Shown here in pieces: positions 19,559-31,042 of a stretch of 64,000 nucleotides of DNA (position 1 is its first letter; every line of letters starts with the position of its first letter). The position numbers and the translations under genes were made by a program. This DNA comes from Pollutimonas harenae. GTDB taxonomy: Bacteria; Pseudomonadota; Gammaproteobacteria; Burkholderiales; Burkholderiaceae_B. The notes below the pieces were generated by a model. It ran no database searches. It worked only from the letters and a program-made list of their open reading frames with translations, and had not been told where the DNA came from. Location: assembly GCF_004153685.1 (NCBI RefSeq), contig NZ_SDQD01000002.1, positions 496,001 through 560,000 of the forward strand, given 5' to 3'.

Positions 19559-19813
19559 ATGGTTGTGATTCGTCTAGCCCGCGGCGGCTCGAAGAAACGT
19601 CCGTTTTACAACGTTGTAGCAGCCGACTCGCGTAATCGTCGCGACGGTCGTTTTATCGAGCGCGTAGGCTTTTACAACCCTGTAGCCAGCGAAGGCCAGG
19701 AAAATCTGCGTCTAGCCCTTGATCGCGTTCAGTACTGGACAGAAAACGGTGCGCAGTTGTCGCCTGCAGTAACTCGCCTGGTTAAAGAGTTCTCGGCTAA
19801 AGCCGCTGCCTAA
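19559..19813 (+). CDS. rpsP: 30S ribosomal protein S16
   Basis: An 84-residue ribosomal protein with the standard opening [20 protein letters not shown] and the [14 protein letters not shown] block. It helps assemble the 30S subunit. AAAGGA precedes the ATG. It heads the classical rpsP-rimM-trmD unit and has its own promoter upstream. Confidence 0.97.
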   Translation: MVVIRLARGGSKKRPFYNVVAADSRNRRDGRFIERVGFYNPVASEGQENLRLALDRVQYWTENGAQLSPAVTRLVKEFSAKAAA

Positions 19814-19890
19814 TAGCGCATATTGCTGTTGCAGGCTCGCAGTGTTGCGAGCAAGCTGCGACGGTAAATAGTTGACCATTCAAAGGCCAC

Positions 19891-20511
19891 ATGAGCACGT
19901 CCACGACGCTGCCTTCCCAGGCACCAACAGATCTCGTGGAGCTTGGTCGCGTTGTGTCGGCCTATGGCGTGCGTGGCTGGGTCAAGATCCAGCCCCATTC
20001 TTCAAATGGCCAGGTTTTGCTCAAAGCAAAAACCTGGTGGCTCAAAGCGCCCACGCTTAAAACAGGCCTGGGCGCTTCGGCGTTGGTGTTCGCCACCAAC
20101 GTAGCAGCCAGTCGGCCTCAAGGTGCCACAGTGGTCGCACAGCTTGATGTTGTGGCCGACAGAGACCAGGCCGAAGCCCTGAAGGGGCATACGGTGTGGG
20201 TTCCTCGTGCCGAGTTTCCTCCTGCTGAGGATGATGAATATTATTGGGTAGATCTGATCGGTTGCCGCCTGTTTGGCGAGCACGACGGGCAGTCTGCACT
20301 GATCGGTCAGGTACTCGATGTGGTTGATAACGGTGCACATGCCGTCTTGCGTGTGGCAAGGGCAGAGTTTGATGCCGAAGGCGACCTGGTTTTCCTGCAA
20401 TCCAGCAAAGGTAAATCCATAGAGGTTCTAGTGCCTTTTGTGGCCGCCCACGTACACACGGTAGACCTTGCAGCACGACGTTTGGATAGCGACTGGCCAG
20501 TGGAGCTGTAA
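19891..20511 (+). CDS. rimM: Ribosome maturation factor RimM
   Basis: A 206-residue 16S rRNA processing factor that binds S19 in the 30S head. The N-terminal RimM fold begins [21 protein letters not shown], and the C-terminal PRC-barrel contains [14 protein letters not shown] and [13 protein letters not shown]. It lies between rpsP and trmD as in most proteobacteria. Confidence 0.95.
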   Translation: MSTSTTLPSQAPTDLVELGRVVSAYGVRGWVKIQPHSSNGQVLLKAKTWWLKAPTLKTGLGASALVFATNVAASRPQGATVVAQLDVVADRDQAEALKGHTVWVPRAEFPPAEDDEYYWVDLIGCRLFGEHDGQSALIGQVLDVVDNGAHAVLRVARAEFDAEGDLVFLQSSKGKSIEVLVPFVAAHVHTVDLAARRLDSDWPVEL

Positions 20512-20588
20512 ACACGTCAGACGGAGATCGAACCTTGGCTTTCGGTGCCGGCTCCCAAGACTGTCAATACGGCAAAAGAGGCACAAGC

Positions 20589-21344
20589 ATGCGTTTTGAT
20601 GTGATTTCCCTGTTCCCCGATATGTTCTCCGTGGTCCGTGACCTGGGGGTCACCGGGCGTGCCCACAAGCAGGGCCGCTGGTCGCTGGGCTTATGGAATC
20701 CGCGCGACTATACCCACGATGTGCATCGCACGGTTGACGACCGGCCTTATGGAGGTGGTCCCGGTATGGTGATGATGGCTGAGCCCCTCGAGCAGGCTGT
20801 GCAGGCAGCGAAAACCGAGAGGACAGACGCAGATGCGGCGTTGCCGGTGATTCTGATGAGTCCGACAGGCCAACGCTTCGATCAGGCCATGGCACAGGAA
20901 CTGGCGCTTAGCCCGGGTGCTGTTCTGGTCTGCGGACGATACGAAGGCGTGGACCAACGGTTTATAAAGCGCTGCGTGACGCACGAGGTTTCCATCGGGG
21001 ATTTTGTGATGTCGGGGGGTGAGATTGCTGCCCTGGCCATCATGGACAGCGTGCTGCGTTTGTTGCCGGGTGTGCTGAACGATGCGGAGTCGGCCCGGCA
21101 GGATTCTTTTAACGAGGCCTTGACGGGCTTGCTCGATAGTCCGCATTACACGCGCCCTGAGCAATATCAGGGCATGACGGTGCCGGCTGAGCTGCTGTCG
21201 GGGCACCACGCGAATATTTCAGTCTGGCGACGCAGGCAGTCGCTGATCCTGACTGCGCAGCGTCGGCCGGATCTGATTGAGTCTGCCAGGCGTGCAGGTT
21301 TGCTGTCGAAAGCTGATGAAAAATTCTTGGCGGAGTTGGGCTGA
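20589..21344 (+). CDS. trmD: tRNA (guanine37-N1)-methyltransferase
   Basis: A 251-residue SPOUT-class enzyme that makes m1G37 in tRNAs reading CNN codons, preventing +1 frameshifting. It starts [13 protein letters not shown] and shows the knot motifs [27 protein letters not shown] and [15 protein letters not shown]. The ATG at 20589 gives the normal N-terminus; the open frame upstream adds nothing recognisable. The expected next gene, rplS, is absent; valS lies convergent 55 bases away. Confidence 0.96.
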   Translation: MRFDVISLFPDMFSVVRDLGVTGRAHKQGRWSLGLWNPRDYTHDVHRTVDDRPYGGGPGMVMMAEPLEQAVQAAKTERTDADAALPVILMSPTGQRFDQAMAQELALSPGAVLVCGRYEGVDQRFIKRCVTHEVSIGDFVMSGGEIAALAIMDSVLRLLPGVLNDAESARQDSFNEALTGLLDSPHYTRPEQYQGMTVPAELLSGHHANISVWRRRQSLILTAQRRPDLIESARRAGLLSKADEKFLAELG

Positions 21345-21370
21345 GTCGTCGGGCGCTGCAAGGTTTGTAA

Positions 21371-21392
21371 GCCTGCCGGTATACCGGCAGGC
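21371..21392. terminator. Palindrome between convergent trmD and valS
   Basis: A perfect 22-base palindrome with arms GCCTGCCGG and CCGGCAGGC around TATA lies in the 55-base gap between the two convergent genes. There is no T-run on either side, so it is at best a weak bidirectional terminator or a stabilising 3' hairpin. Confidence 0.5.
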
Positions 21393-21399
21393 GCACTGA

Positions 21400-24252
21400 C
21401 TACCCTAGTTTGGCCAACTGTTCCTGCACCTTGGTGAGTGTCTCGCCAAACTGTGCAACCCGGTTCTTTTCCTGCTCAACCACCGCAGCTGGAGCTCGCT
21501 CGACAAAACTGGCATTCGACAGTTTGCCGTTGGCCTTGGTGATCTCATTTTGCAGACGTTCGATTTCTTTGCTCAGACGAATCCTTTCGGCCTCGACATC
21601 GATCTCGACGTGCAGCATCAGCTGAGTCGTGCCGACGATCTGCACCGGTGCGCCCACATCGGGCAACTGATCGACAATCTCTACACCCTCCAGCTTGGCC
21701 AGAGCGGACAGATACATGCCATTGGCTTCCAGTACCTTACGCTTGCCCTGGGCAATAAGCGGAACCCGTTGTGCGGGTGACAGATTCATTTCGCCACGCA
21801 GCGCACGCACTGCCTCCACCTGGGCCTTAAGCTCTGCAACCTGGGCCTCGGCCTGTTCATTGATCAAGGTGCTATTGGGAGCAGGGTAGGGCTGTACGCT
21901 TACGCTGGTCTCGTCCTCGGCCTGACGCTTGCCCGCCACCAATGATACTTTTTGCCAGAGCTCCTCGGTAATGAAAGGAATGATCGGGTGAGCCAGGCGC
22001 AATAGGGTTTCGAGAACACGGATCAGTGTGCGGCGTGTGCCCAATTGCGCTGCCGGCGTGCCGTGCTGGATCTGTACTTTGGCGAGTTCGACGTACCAGT
22101 CGCAGTATTCATTCCAGATGAAGTGGTAAAGCGCATTGGCGATGTTGTCGAAGCGGTAGTCGGAAAAACCGCGTTCGATATCGGCCTCGAGACGCTGCAG
22201 CTGACTGATGACCCATTGGTCAGCGAAAGACAGCTCTGGTGTGACCGCACTGCCTTCAAGTGCGTGCCCTTCGGTGTTCATCAACACAAAGCGCGTTGCA
22301 TTCCAGAGCTTGTTGCAGAAATTCCGATAACCTTCGCAACGCTTCAGGTCGAAATTGATGTTGCGCCCCAGCGTCGCGTAGGCGGCCATGGTAAAGCGCA
22401 AGGCGTCGGTACCATAGGCGGGGAAGCCATTGGGGTAATCTTTGCTGGTTTTCTTGCGTATGCTGGCTGCCTGCTTGGGATTCATCAGACCACTGCTGCG
22501 CTTTTCCAGCAAGTCTTCAAGAGCAATGCCGTCGATCAAGTCTACAGGGTCTATGGTATTGCCCTTCGACTTGCTCATTTTCTTGCCGTCCATGTCGCAA
22601 ACCAGGCCATGCACGTAGACGGTTTTGAAGGGGACCTTACCCGTCATGTGCATGCTCATCATCACCATGCGGGCGACCCAGAAGAAGATGATGTCGAATC
22701 CGGTGACCAGCACACTTGAGGGCAGATAATGATCGAGGTCGGGTGTTTGCTCGGGCCAGCCAAGATCGGTAAACGGTACGAGAGCGGATGAAAACCAGGT
22801 ATCAAGCACGTCGGGGTCGCGTGTGAGAGGACCGCTGACGCCGGCAGCCTTGGCTTGCTGCAAGGCGTCGGCTTCGCTGCGCGCAACGAAGATTTGTCCG
22901 TCTTCGGCGTACCAGGCGGGGATCTGGTGGCCCCACCACAACTGACGAGAAATGCACCAGTCCTGGATTTTTTCCAGCCACTGGTTGTAGGTTGTGGTCC
23001 AGTTTTCGGGATAGAACTTGATGCGGCCGTCGGCGACAACCTCCAGGGCCACGTCGGTAATGCTTTTGCCGGGGTGTAGGGTGTCGGTTGGTGCCGGCTT
23101 GCTCATGGCCACGAACCATTGGTCGGTGAGCATGGGTTCAATCACTGTATTGCTGCGGTCGCCACGAGGAACCATGAGTTTGTGCGGCTTGACGCCTTGC
23201 AGGGCGTTTTGTGCATCCAGGTCGTCGACGATGCGTTTGCGCGCTTCGAAACGGTCCAGCCCGCGATAGGATTCAGGCGCTTCGTCGGAAATTCTGGCAT
23301 CAAGGGTAAGGATGCTGATCATGTCCAGGCCGTGGCGCTGTCCGACGGCATAGTCGTTGAAATCGTGCGCGGGTGTGACCTTGACGACGCCAGTACCGAA
23401 TTCGCGGTCGACGTAGTCGTCGGCAATGATGGGAATCTGGCGGCCTACCAAGGGCAGCTCTACGGTAGCGCCAATCAGGTGTGCATAACGCTCGTCTTCG
23501 GGGTGCACCATGACGGCGACGTCGCCCAGCATGGTTTCGGGGCGGGTAGTAGCTACCACCAGATGGCTGATGCCATCGACGGGTTTGGTCAGTGGATAGC
23601 GTATTTCCCACATGAAGCCGTCTTCTTCCTCGCTGACGACTTCCAGGTCGGATACTGCGGTACCCAGGACGGGGTCCCAGTTGACCAGGCGTTTACCTCG
23701 ATAGATCAGGCCCTGCTCGTGTAGCCGTACAAAGGTTTCTACGACACCGCGCGACAGGTTGTCGTCCATGGTGAAGTATTCACGTTCCCAGTCGCATGAA
23801 GAGCCCAGCCGACGGAATTGTTCGGTGATGGCGTTGCCTGATTTCTGTTTCCATTCCCAGACTTTCTCTACGAACTTTTCGCGACCGAGATCGTGGCGTG
23901 ATACGTTCTGGGCATCAAGTTGACGCTCAACGACAATTTGCGTGGCGATGCCCGCATGATCGGTGCCTGGAATGAACACGGTGTCATCACCGCGCATGCG
24001 ATGGTAGCGAACCAGGCCGTCCATGACGGTCTGGTTGAAGGCGTGTCCCATGTGCAGCGTACCGGTCACGTTGGGAGGGGGAAACTGAATGACAAAAGCC
24101 TGGCTCTGAGCGGCGTTGGCGGGTGCAACATGCTGGCCACCGGTAAAATAACCTTTGCGTTCCCATTGCGCATACCAGTGCGACTCAATTTGTTGTGGAT
24201 CGAAGCTTTTGGCGAGTTGATCGGTATCGTTCTGACTGGGATTTATGGTCAT
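21400..24252 (-). CDS. valS: Valine-tRNA ligase
   Basis: A 950-residue class I aminoacyl-tRNA synthetase. The HIGH-type signature is [12 protein letters not shown], and KMSKS appears as [10 protein letters not shown]. The C-terminal coiled-coil arm ([21 protein letters not shown] onward) that contacts tRNA-Val is intact. The long editing CP1 domain includes the usual [17 protein letters not shown] motif. It is transcribed opposite to its neighbours, divergent from ndk and convergent with trmD. Confidence 0.97.
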   Translation of the reverse strand: MTINPSQNDTDQLAKSFDPQQIESHWYAQWERKGYFTGGQHVAPANAAQSQAFVIQFPPPNVTGTLHMGHAFNQTVMDGLVRYHRMRGDDTVFIPGTDHAGIATQIVVERQLDAQNVSRHDLGREKFVEKVWEWKQKSGNAITEQFRRLGSSCDWEREYFTMDDNLSRGVVETFVRLHEQGLIYRGKRLVNWDPVLGTAVSDLEVVSEEEDGFMWEIRYPLTKPVDGISHLVVATTRPETMLGDVAVMVHPEDERYAHLIGATVELPLVGRQIPIIADDYVDREFGTGVVKVTPAHDFNDYAVGQRHGLDMISILTLDARISDEAPESYRGLDRFEARKRIVDDLDAQNALQGVKPHKLMVPRGDRSNTVIEPMLTDQWFVAMSKPAPTDTLHPGKSITDVALEVVADGRIKFYPENWTTTYNQWLEKIQDWCISRQLWWGHQIPAWYAEDGQIFVARSEADALQQAKAAGVSGPLTRDPDVLDTWFSSALVPFTDLGWPEQTPDLDHYLPSSVLVTGFDIIFFWVARMVMMSMHMTGKVPFKTVYVHGLVCDMDGKKMSKSKGNTIDPVDLIDGIALEDLLEKRSSGLMNPKQAASIRKKTSKDYPNGFPAYGTDALRFTMAAYATLGRNINFDLKRCEGYRNFCNKLWNATRFVLMNTEGHALEGSAVTPELSFADQWVISQLQRLEADIERGFSDYRFDNIANALYHFIWNEYCDWYVELAKVQIQHGTPAAQLGTRRTLIRVLETLLRLAHPIIPFITEELWQKVSLVAGKRQAEDETSVSVQPYPAPNSTLINEQAEAQVAELKAQVEAVRALRGEMNLSPAQRVPLIAQGKRKVLEANGMYLSALAKLEGVEIVDQLPDVGAPVQIVGTTQLMLHVEIDVEAERIRLSKEIERLQNEITKANGKLSNASFVERAPAAVVEQEKNRVAQFGETLTKVQEQLAKLG

Positions 24253-24506
24253 GGTGTGAGGATGCGTGCGAGTTGCCGCGTAAGGGCAAAAGTCTGACTA
24301 TATCTGAAACCCGCTATATATGCGGGGCACCTGGTGGCATGTTAAAATGCCCGGTTAACATAAACTTTAGCAAAGTTATTGTTTTTATTAAAGATTTTTG
24401 GTTTTTTCAATTTTCAGGCATCTCCTTGGCCAACAATTGCTCAAACCAGTTCTTTAGAAATTTAGATTCTGCCTTTAAACCACCTATATTTTTGTTTGGA
24501 CCTCAT

Positions 24507-24932
24507 ATGGCTATTGAACGCACTCTTTCCATTATCAAACCTGATGCCGTCGCCAAGAACGTAATTGGCCAGATCGTTGCCCGCTTCGAAAAAGCCAATC
24601 TTAAAGTTGTGGCTGCTCGTCTGCAACAGCTCTCGCGCGACGACGCCGAACGGTTCTATGCTGTGCACAAAGAGCGTCCTTTCTACAAGGATCTGGTCGA
24701 TTTCATGGTGTCGGGTCCTGTGTTCGTTCAGGTTCTCGAAGGCGAAAATGCCATCCAGACCAACCGCGACCTGATGGGCGCCACCGACCCCAAGAAAGCC
24801 GATGCCGGTACCATCCGCGCCGATTTTGCTGACAGCATTGATGCCAATGCCGTGCATGGCTCCGACGCCGCTGAAACCGCTGCCATCGAAATCGCTTTCT
24901 TCTTCCCTGAAAGCAACATCCACAGCCGCTAA
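24507..24932 (+). CDS. ndk: Nucleoside diphosphate kinase
   Basis: A 141-residue enzyme that moves the gamma phosphate between nucleoside triphosphates. The active-site histidine lies in NAVHGSD (His117), and the start [18 protein letters not shown] is standard. The 254-base divergent region to valS is AT-rich towards ndk. It has a TAAAAT box at 24343-24348 and an imperfect CCCGC/GCGGG hairpin at 24310-24326, but no clear -35. rlmN follows 34 bases downstream. Confidence 0.97.
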   Translation: MAIERTLSIIKPDAVAKNVIGQIVARFEKANLKVVAARLQQLSRDDAERFYAVHKERPFYKDLVDFMVSGPVFVQVLEGENAIQTNRDLMGATDPKKADAGTIRADFADSIDANAVHGSDAAETAAIEIAFFFPESNIHSR

Positions 24933-24966
24933 TTGCAGCGTTCGCGATATTCACACTACCAACATC

Positions 24967-26127
24967 ATGTCCGTCAACGAAACCATTAATCTGCTCGGTC
25001 TGGATACTCCGGCACTGACCGACCTGGTCGGCCAGTGGGGCGGTAAGCCCTTCCGCGCCAAGCAGCTGCAGCGCTGGGTACATCAGCGCGGCGCTGATTC
25101 GTTTGACGACATGACCGATCTGGCGCGTGAATTTCGCGTACAGCTGGCAGAGCACTGTTCGATTGCCGCCCCTCCGGTGTCAATCGAACAGCGTTCCGCT
25201 GACGGTACGCGAAAATGGCTATTTGACGTAGGCAAGAACAATGCCGTCGAAGCCGTATTCATACCAGAGGACGACCGCGGCACACTATGCATCTCCAGCC
25301 AGGCGGGTTGCACGGTGGCGTGTCCCTTTTGTTCGACCGGCTACCAGGGCTTCAATCGCAACCTGACCACGGCTGAAATCATTGGCCAGCTCTGGCATGC
25401 GCGGCGCGTCCTGCAATCCGACATGCAAAGTGCACGTACTGCGTCCAATGGCTCGCAAAGCCAGGCTGATCCGGCCCGCGTAATCAGCAATGTGGTCATG
25501 ATGGGCATGGGCGAGCCTTTGCTCAATTACGATCAAGTGCTGGGCGCCTTGCGCCTGATGCTTGACGACAATGCCTATGGTTTATCGCGCAGGCGCGTCA
25601 CGGTGTCGACCTCTGGCGTGGTCCCCATGATGGATCGCCTCGGGCGCGATTGCCCGGTTGCACTGGCGGTATCGCTGCATGCGCCCAACGATGCGCTACG
25701 CGATAAACTGGTGCCGCTTAATCGCAAGCACCCCTTGGCCGAGCTGCTGGCGGCCTGTAATCGCTACCTTGAGCATGCGCCACGTGACTTCATCACTTTT
25801 GAGTACATTATGCTGGATGGCGTCAACGATACCGACCAGCATGCGCGCGAATTGATTACTATTGCTCAACAGGTGCGATGCAAATTCAACTTGATTCCGT
25901 TCAATCCATTTCCGCAATCAGGTCTGAAGCGTTCTCCAGCAACACGCGTGCGCTTATTTGCACAGCGTTTGATGGATGCAGGAATAGTAACGACGGTGCG
26001 TAAAACACGTGGCGATGATATTGCGGCGGCATGCGGGCAGTTAGCCGGCGATGTCAAAGACCGTACGCGTATCAGCCAGCGTTTGCCGGATCGCGCCATT
26101 ATCGAAATAAAACAGGAGCGTGGATGA
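24967..26127 (+). CDS. rlmN: 23S rRNA/tRNA adenine-C2 methyltransferase RlmN
   Basis: A 386-residue radical-SAM enzyme that makes m2A2503 in 23S rRNA and m2A37 in tRNAs. The CxxxCxxC iron-sulfur motif is Cys115, Cys119 and Cys122 ([12 protein letters not shown]). The catalytic cysteine near the end is in [11 protein letters not shown] low-complexity insert ([16 protein letters not shown]) follows the radical-SAM motif. The ATG at 24967 gives the usual N-terminus. The stop overlaps the RodZ-like start as ATGA. Confidence 0.95.
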   Translation: MSVNETINLLGLDTPALTDLVGQWGGKPFRAKQLQRWVHQRGADSFDDMTDLAREFRVQLAEHCSIAAPPVSIEQRSADGTRKWLFDVGKNNAVEAVFIPEDDRGTLCISSQAGCTVACPFCSTGYQGFNRNLTTAEIIGQLWHARRVLQSDMQSARTASNGSQSQADPARVISNVVMMGMGEPLLNYDQVLGALRLMLDDNAYGLSRRRVTVSTSGVVPMMDRLGRDCPVALAVSLHAPNDALRDKLVPLNRKHPLAELLAACNRYLEHAPRDFITFEYIMLDGVNDTDQHARELITIAQQVRCKFNLIPFNPFPQSGLKRSPATRVRLFAQRLMDAGIVTTVRKTRGDDIAAACGQLAGDVKDRTRISQRLPDRAIIEIKQERG

Positions 26128-26624
26128 ATGAACCGTCTTTAATCAGGGAGGCCCGGCCTGAGGTCGATGATCCAGACTTGCCCACAGGCGTGGGTGCAAC
26201 GCTGCGCCGGCTCCGTGAAGCGAAGCAACTGTCGCCAGGCGAAGTGTCTGCCCGCCTGAAGTTCTCCAGCCGTCAACTCGAGGCCCTGGAGACCGAGCAG
26301 TGGGATCGCCTTCCTAGCGGCATGCCGCTGCGTGGATTCGTCAGGAACTATGGCCGTTACCTACAAGCCGACGTCGATGCCTTGCTTGTCATGCTCGATA
26401 ATCAGGTTGGTACCACAGCGGTGGCCAAGCCAACCGCTTTGAATACGGCTCAGACGCTCGGGCCCAGCGATCTACCGCTGCATGGCGAGCCTGCCAATCG
26501 ACCCTGGGGCTGGTTTATTGTTATTCTCATTTTGTTGTTTGTTGCCGGTTTCTATGCCATAGAGCGTGGCTGGGTGCCCGACTCCTGGTTGATATTCGAC
26601 TGGCTAAAATCCCTGAAAGCATGA
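26124..26624 (+). CDS. Short RodZ-like helix-turn-helix membrane protein
   Basis: A 166-residue protein with the RodZ N-terminal HTH_25-type domain (about residues 20-90: [37 protein letters not shown]). A linker and one transmembrane helix at about residues 128-146 follow. Only about 20 residues lie after the helix, so the periplasmic domain of full RodZ (over 300 residues in E. coli) is missing. RodZ links MreB to the elongation machinery. The position between rlmN and ispG is the normal rodZ site. Both ends overlap their neighbours by 4 bases (ATGA), so I see no sign of a frameshift truncating it. Confidence 0.8.
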   Translation: MNEPSLIREARPEVDDPDLPTGVGATLRRLREAKQLSPGEVSARLKFSSRQLEALETEQWDRLPSGMPLRGFVRNYGRYLQADVDALLVMLDNQVGTTAVAKPTALNTAQTLGPSDLPLHGEPANRPWGWFIVILILLFVAGFYAIERGWVPDSWLIFDWLKSLKA

Positions 26625-27925
26625 TTATCGAACCAGGCCTGAATCAGGCTGATACGCCATTGAAAGTAGGTACTGCGGGGCGTCGGCCCACACGGGCTGT
26701 CGCCGTCCAATGGGGCGGTCGCGTGGTTCAGGTGGGGGGCAATGCACCCGTGGTGGTGCAGTCCATGACCAACACCGATACCGCCGATGCCATTGCCACC
26801 GCCATACAGGTCAAAGACCTGGCTCAGGCGGGTTCCGAGCTGGTCAGGATTACGGTCAACACACCCGAAGCAGCCCGCGAGGTGCCTGCCATTCGCGAGC
26901 AGCTTGATCGTATGAATGTGTCGGTGCCCCTGGTCGGCGACTTTCACTACAACGGCCACAAGCTGTTGGCCGATTTCCCCGAGTGTGCCCAGGCATTGTC
27001 AAAATACCGCATCAACCCTGGCAACATGGGTGGAGGCAAGAAGCGTGGCGACAATTTTGCACAAATGATAGAAGTAGCCTGCCGCTACGAAAAGCCGGTA
27101 CGAATAGGTGTTAACTGGGGCAGTCTCGATCACGAGCTGATGGCCCGCATGATGGACGACAACAGCCGCCGGGCGCAGCCCTGGGATGCCCAGGCTGTTA
27201 TGCGCGATGCCTTGGTGGTGTCCGCCATCAGCAATGCCCGGCGTGCCGAAGAGTTGGGCTTGCCGTCCAATGCCATCGTACTGTCGTGCAAAGTCAGTCA
27301 CGTGCAGGACTTGATCACTGTTTATCAGGATTTATCGGCACGTTGTGACTATCCCGTCCACCTTGGGCTGACCGAAGCCGGTATGGGCAGCAAAGGTATT
27401 GTGGCCTCGACGGCTGCCTTGTCCGTTTTGTTGCAGCAGGGTATAGGCGACACCATCCGTATTTCGCTTACACCCGAACCGGGCGGAGATCGTCGGCGCG
27501 AAGTCATCGTCGCCCAGGAAATTCTGCAAAGCATGGGCTTGCGTGCCTTTACGCCCATGGTCGTGGCGTGTCCAGGCTGCGGACGTACCAGCAGTACGGT
27601 ATTTCAAGAGCTTGCCGACAGCATTCAGTCATATCTGCGCGATCAGATGCCGGTTTGGAAAAATCGTTATCCGGGTGTAGAAACCATGAATGTGGCCGTT
27701 ATGGGATGTGTGGTCAACGGCCCCGGAGAAAGCCGGCACGCCGATATTGGTATCAGCCTGCCTGGTACGGGCGAAGTGCCTTCAGCCCCGGTTTATGTCG
27801 ACGGAAAACGCACGGTCACCCTGAAGGGCGATACTATCGCCCAGGAGTTCCAGGCCATCGTTGAACAATATGTCGAACGACGCTATGGTGCGGGCGATAC
27901 GAACAATAACAAGGTAGGCGGCTGA
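26621..27925 (+). CDS. ispG: 4-hydroxy-3-methylbut-2-enyl diphosphate synthase
   Basis: A 434-residue 4Fe-4S enzyme of the MEP isoprenoid pathway. The TIM-barrel start contains [14 protein letters not shown]. The cluster-binding C-terminus has [11 protein letters not shown] and [18 protein letters not shown]. It is longer than E. coli IspG (372 residues), which fits the betaproteobacterial form with an extended barrel region. The ATG overlaps the stop of the RodZ-like gene (ATGA), and hisS follows 27 bases later. Confidence 0.96.
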   Translation: MIIEPGLNQADTPLKVGTAGRRPTRAVAVQWGGRVVQVGGNAPVVVQSMTNTDTADAIATAIQVKDLAQAGSELVRITVNTPEAAREVPAIREQLDRMNVSVPLVGDFHYNGHKLLADFPECAQALSKYRINPGNMGGGKKRGDNFAQMIEVACRYEKPVRIGVNWGSLDHELMARMMDDNSRRAQPWDAQAVMRDALVVSAISNARRAEELGLPSNAIVLSCKVSHVQDLITVYQDLSARCDYPVHLGLTEAGMGSKGIVASTAALSVLLQQGIGDTIRISLTPEPGGDRRREVIVAQEILQSMGLRAFTPMVVACPGCGRTSSTVFQELADSIQSYLRDQMPVWKNRYPGVETMNVAVMGCVVNGPGESRHADIGISLPGTGEVPSAPVYVDGKRTVTLKGDTIAQEFQAIVEQYVERRYGAGDTNNNKVGG

Positions 27926-27952
27926 AGCCGCAGATACATAGAAAATTTATTT

Positions 27953-29242
27953 ATGACGCAGTCGTTTCAGAAGGTTCGTGCCCTCACAGGCATGAAAGAT
28001 ATACTTCCCGATACCAGTTCTCAGTGGGAAACACTGGAAGCCACGGTACGGGCATGGTTGGCCGCCTACGGCTATCGCAATATGCGTACCCCCGTACTCG
28101 AGCAGACCCGGCTCTTTACGCGAGGCATCGGCGAAGTCACCGATATCGTCGAAAAAGAAATGTACTCATTTACCGATGCGCTCAATAACGAGCACCTGAC
28201 CATGCGGCCCGAATTCACTGCTGGCATGGTGCGTGCAAGCATCGAGCACAATATGCTGTACGACCGTCCGCATCGTGTCTACGCCATGGGTCCGGTGTTT
28301 CGCCACGAAAAGCCGCAGCGTGGGCGCTATCGCCAGTTTCACCAGATCGACGTCGAAGCACTGGGCTTTGCAGGCCCCGATATCGACGCCGAGCTCATCA
28401 TCATGCTGGGTCGCCTCTGGAAAATACTGGGTCTTAGCGATATTCGGCTGGAACTCAACTCATTGGGTCAGGCTCACGAGCGTGCCGCGCATCGCAGTGC
28501 CCTGATCGAGTATCTTGAGCAGCATCAAGAAGTGTTGGACGAAGAAGCTCGCCGGCGCATGCACACCAATCCGTTGCGGGTACTCGACACCAAGAATCCG
28601 GCCATGCAGGATATGGCCAACAACGCTCCGCGCCTGTTCGACTTTCTGGGGGCAGAATCACTGGCTCATTTTCAGGAGGTGTGCGATCGCCTGAGCGACG
28701 CCGGTATCGAGTATCGTTTGAACCCACGTCTGGTTCGTGGGCTCGACTATTACAACCTGACAGTTTTTGAATGGGTGACTGATCGCCTGGGTGCGCAGGG
28801 TACCGTATGCGGTGGTGGCCGTTATGATGGTCTGATTGAATTATTGGGTGGTAAGCCTGCTCCGGCAGTGGGTTTTGCCATTGGGGTCGAGCGTTTGCTT
28901 GACTTGTGTGCACACTCGGGCGAGGTCACTTCACCTCCTGAATGCCAAGTGTATGTCATTCACCAGGGAGCAGCAGCTCAACGTTTGGCTGCCCGACTGG
29001 CAGAGCAGATGCGTGATGAAGGCTTGCGCGTGATTGTTCATGCGGGTTCGACTGGCTTCAAGTCGCAGTTCAAGCGCGCTGATGCCAGTGGCGCCAGCCT
29101 GGCGGTTATTCTTGGGGAAGATGAAGTCGCCTCCGCTAGCGCCAGTATCAAATGGCTACGGGAACCGGCCATTGAAGGCCAGCCTCAGCAGGAAACGGTC
29201 CCTCTGGATCGCTTGATGAAAGAATTGAAATTAAAGGTTTAA
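27953..29242 (+). CDS. hisS: Histidine-tRNA ligase
   Basis: A 429-residue class II synthetase. Motif 2 is [19 protein letters not shown]; the HisA/HisB boxes are [15 protein letters not shown] and [14 protein letters not shown], and motif 3 is [11 protein letters not shown]. The C-terminal anticodon-binding domain ([14 protein letters not shown] onward) is complete. yfgM follows 3 bases after the stop, part of the conserved ispG-hisS-yfgM-bamB-der run. Confidence 0.97.
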   Translation: MTQSFQKVRALTGMKDILPDTSSQWETLEATVRAWLAAYGYRNMRTPVLEQTRLFTRGIGEVTDIVEKEMYSFTDALNNEHLTMRPEFTAGMVRASIEHNMLYDRPHRVYAMGPVFRHEKPQRGRYRQFHQIDVEALGFAGPDIDAELIIMLGRLWKILGLSDIRLELNSLGQAHERAAHRSALIEYLEQHQEVLDEEARRRMHTNPLRVLDTKNPAMQDMANNAPRLFDFLGAESLAHFQEVCDRLSDAGIEYRLNPRLVRGLDYYNLTVFEWVTDRLGAQGTVCGGGRYDGLIELLGGKPAPAVGFAIGVERLLDLCAHSGEVTSPPECQVYVIHQGAAAQRLAARLAEQMRDEGLRVIVHAGSTGFKSQFKRADASGASLAVILGEDEVASASASIKWLREPAIEGQPQQETVPLDRLMKELKLKV

Positions 29243-29245
29243 GGC

Positions 29246-29881
29246 ATGGCATACGATTTAGAAGAACAGGAAAAACTTGACGCATTGCGCGCATGGTGGG
29301 AACGCTACGGTACATTGCTGGTTGTGCTGAGCTTTGTCGTGGTGGCCGGTGTCGTGGGGTGGCGTGGCTGGCAGTGGTATCAAGGGCATACCGCGAGCCA
29401 GGCCATGGGCTACTTCGAGGCACTTGAGGGCGCGGCTCGCCAACAGGGCGATGATGCCTTGGCACGTGTCAAGGCTGCCAGCAATACTTTACGCGATGAT
29501 TTCAGCAAGTCGGGCTATACGCCACGTGGCGTGCTGATTGCGGCTCAGGTCTTGCAGCAACGCAACGACCTCGATGGTGCACGTGAGCAGCTTGAATGGC
29601 TGGTCAACAACAGTTCCGACCCAAGCCTGATACCACTGGCCAAGCTCAGATTGGCAGGGGTGCTGCTTGAGCAAAAACAGTATGATCAGGCTCTTGCGCA
29701 GGTAGCCGATGCACCTCCCGCTTTTGCTGGGCTTTACGCCGACCGCCAAGGTGATATTCTATTGGCACAAGGTAAAACAGCCGAGGCAAAAAAGGCTTGG
29801 GAAACTGCACTGAAGGCATTCGGTAATGACCCTGTGACGCAAATCGTTCAATTGAAGATAGATGCTTTAGGTGGAGCCTGA
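29246..29881 (+). CDS. yfgM: YfgM-family membrane-anchored tetratricopeptide protein
   Basis: A 211-residue ancillary SecYEG chaperone-type protein. The short N-terminal cytoplasmic segment MAYDLEEQEKLDALRAWWERYG is typical of the family. A single transmembrane helix spans about residues 25-42, and the rest is a periplasmic TPR-like helical domain. It is packed between hisS (3 bases) and bamB (3 bases), as in many gammaproteobacteria and betaproteobacteria. Confidence 0.88.
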   Translation: MAYDLEEQEKLDALRAWWERYGTLLVVLSFVVVAGVVGWRGWQWYQGHTASQAMGYFEALEGAARQQGDDALARVKAASNTLRDDFSKSGYTPRGVLIAAQVLQQRNDLDGAREQLEWLVNNSSDPSLIPLAKLRLAGVLLEQKQYDQALAQVADAPPAFAGLYADRQGDILLAQGKTAEAKKAWETALKAFGNDPVTQIVQLKIDALGGA

Positions 29882-29884
29882 TTC

Positions 29885-31042
29885 ATGCATATTGCCGTCT
29901 CTCGCCGTATCGTGCGCAGTGCTGTCCTTGCCCTGAGCGTTGCCGCACTGGCGGGCTGCTCGATGTTCTCCAGTCCCAACCCGCGTTATGAACCAGCGCC
30001 CCTTACCGAATATCCGGCGGGCATATCGGCGCATATCGCCTGGTCGGTATCGATAGGCAGCGGCGGTGGCTACGGGTTTGCTCCCGCACTGGTCGGCGAA
30101 GCCGTATACGCCGCTACGCCCAATGGCAATATCAGCAAGCTGAATGCGGCTTCTGGCGCTGTCCTGTGGCAGTCCAACGCAGGAGTCGATCTGTCGGCAG
30201 GCGTAGGTTCCGACGGACGTACAACCGCCGTCGCTGCTGGCGATGGTACGGTCATTGCCTTTAACGACCAGGGTATCGAAAAGTGGCGCGGCAAGGCAAG
30301 CAGTGCGGTCAATATGCCACCTGCCGTCGGGAACGGCATTGTTGCGGTACGCAGCAGCGATTACCGTATTCAGGCTTTCGACGAGGAAACCGGCGAATTG
30401 CGCTGGAGCCTGCAGCGCCCCGGCCCGGCTCTGGCTCTGAAAACCAATATGCAAATGGTTATTGTCGATGGCCTGCTGGTTTCGGGGCTGCCCAATGGTC
30501 GTCTTATTGCAATCGATACTCGTAGTGGCAACGTCCAGTGGGAAGGCACCGTGTCGGTGTCCCAGGGCGCGACCGACCTCGAACGCATCAGCGATGTGGT
30601 CGGTACACCGCAGCTGCAAGGTCCCTTGCTGTGCGGTGTGACGTATCAGGGGCGCATGGTGTGCTTTGATCTTACACAGGGCGGCAGGCCGCTGTGGGAG
30701 CAGTATTTCTCCAGCAATACCGGCATGGCCACCGATACGCGGCAAGCTTATTCCGCCAATCAGCGGGGGCAAGTCCACGCATTTGCCCTTAATGACGGGC
30801 ATGAGGTCTGGAAGCAGGATGCTCTGGCCAACCGCCGCCTGTCGTCACCAGCGGTCATTCCGCAGGCTGTCGCTTTTGGTGACTACGAAGGCTATGTGCA
30901 TTTCCTGTCACGCGCTGATGGTCAACTGCTTGGCCGTGTACACGTGGGTGGTGACGCCATTATTTCACCGCTCCTGGCCAGCAATAATGGCGTGCTGGTA
31001 CAAACAGGCAACGGAAATCTGGTATTGGTTGGTGTCAATTGA
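29885..31042 (+). CDS. bamB: Outer-membrane protein assembly factor BamB
   Basis: A 385-residue lipoprotein component of the BAM complex that inserts beta-barrel proteins. The lipobox LAGC puts the lipidated cysteine near residue 25. The rest is an eight-bladed PQQ-type beta-propeller with repeated AxxGxxxW segments ([34 protein letters not shown]). The stop overlaps the der TTG start (TTGA). Confidence 0.94.
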   Translation: MHIAVSRRIVRSAVLALSVAALAGCSMFSSPNPRYEPAPLTEYPAGISAHIAWSVSIGSGGGYGFAPALVGEAVYAATPNGNISKLNAASGAVLWQSNAGVDLSAGVGSDGRTTAVAAGDGTVIAFNDQGIEKWRGKASSAVNMPPAVGNGIVAVRSSDYRIQAFDEETGELRWSLQRPGPALALKTNMQMVIVDGLLVSGLPNGRLIAIDTRSGNVQWEGTVSVSQGATDLERISDVVGTPQLQGPLLCGVTYQGRMVCFDLTQGGRPLWEQYFSSNTGMATDTRQAYSANQRGQVHAFALNDGHEVWKQDALANRRLSSPAVIPQAVAFGDYEGYVHFLSRADGQLLGRVHVGGDAIISPLLASNNGVLVQTGNGNLVLVGVN

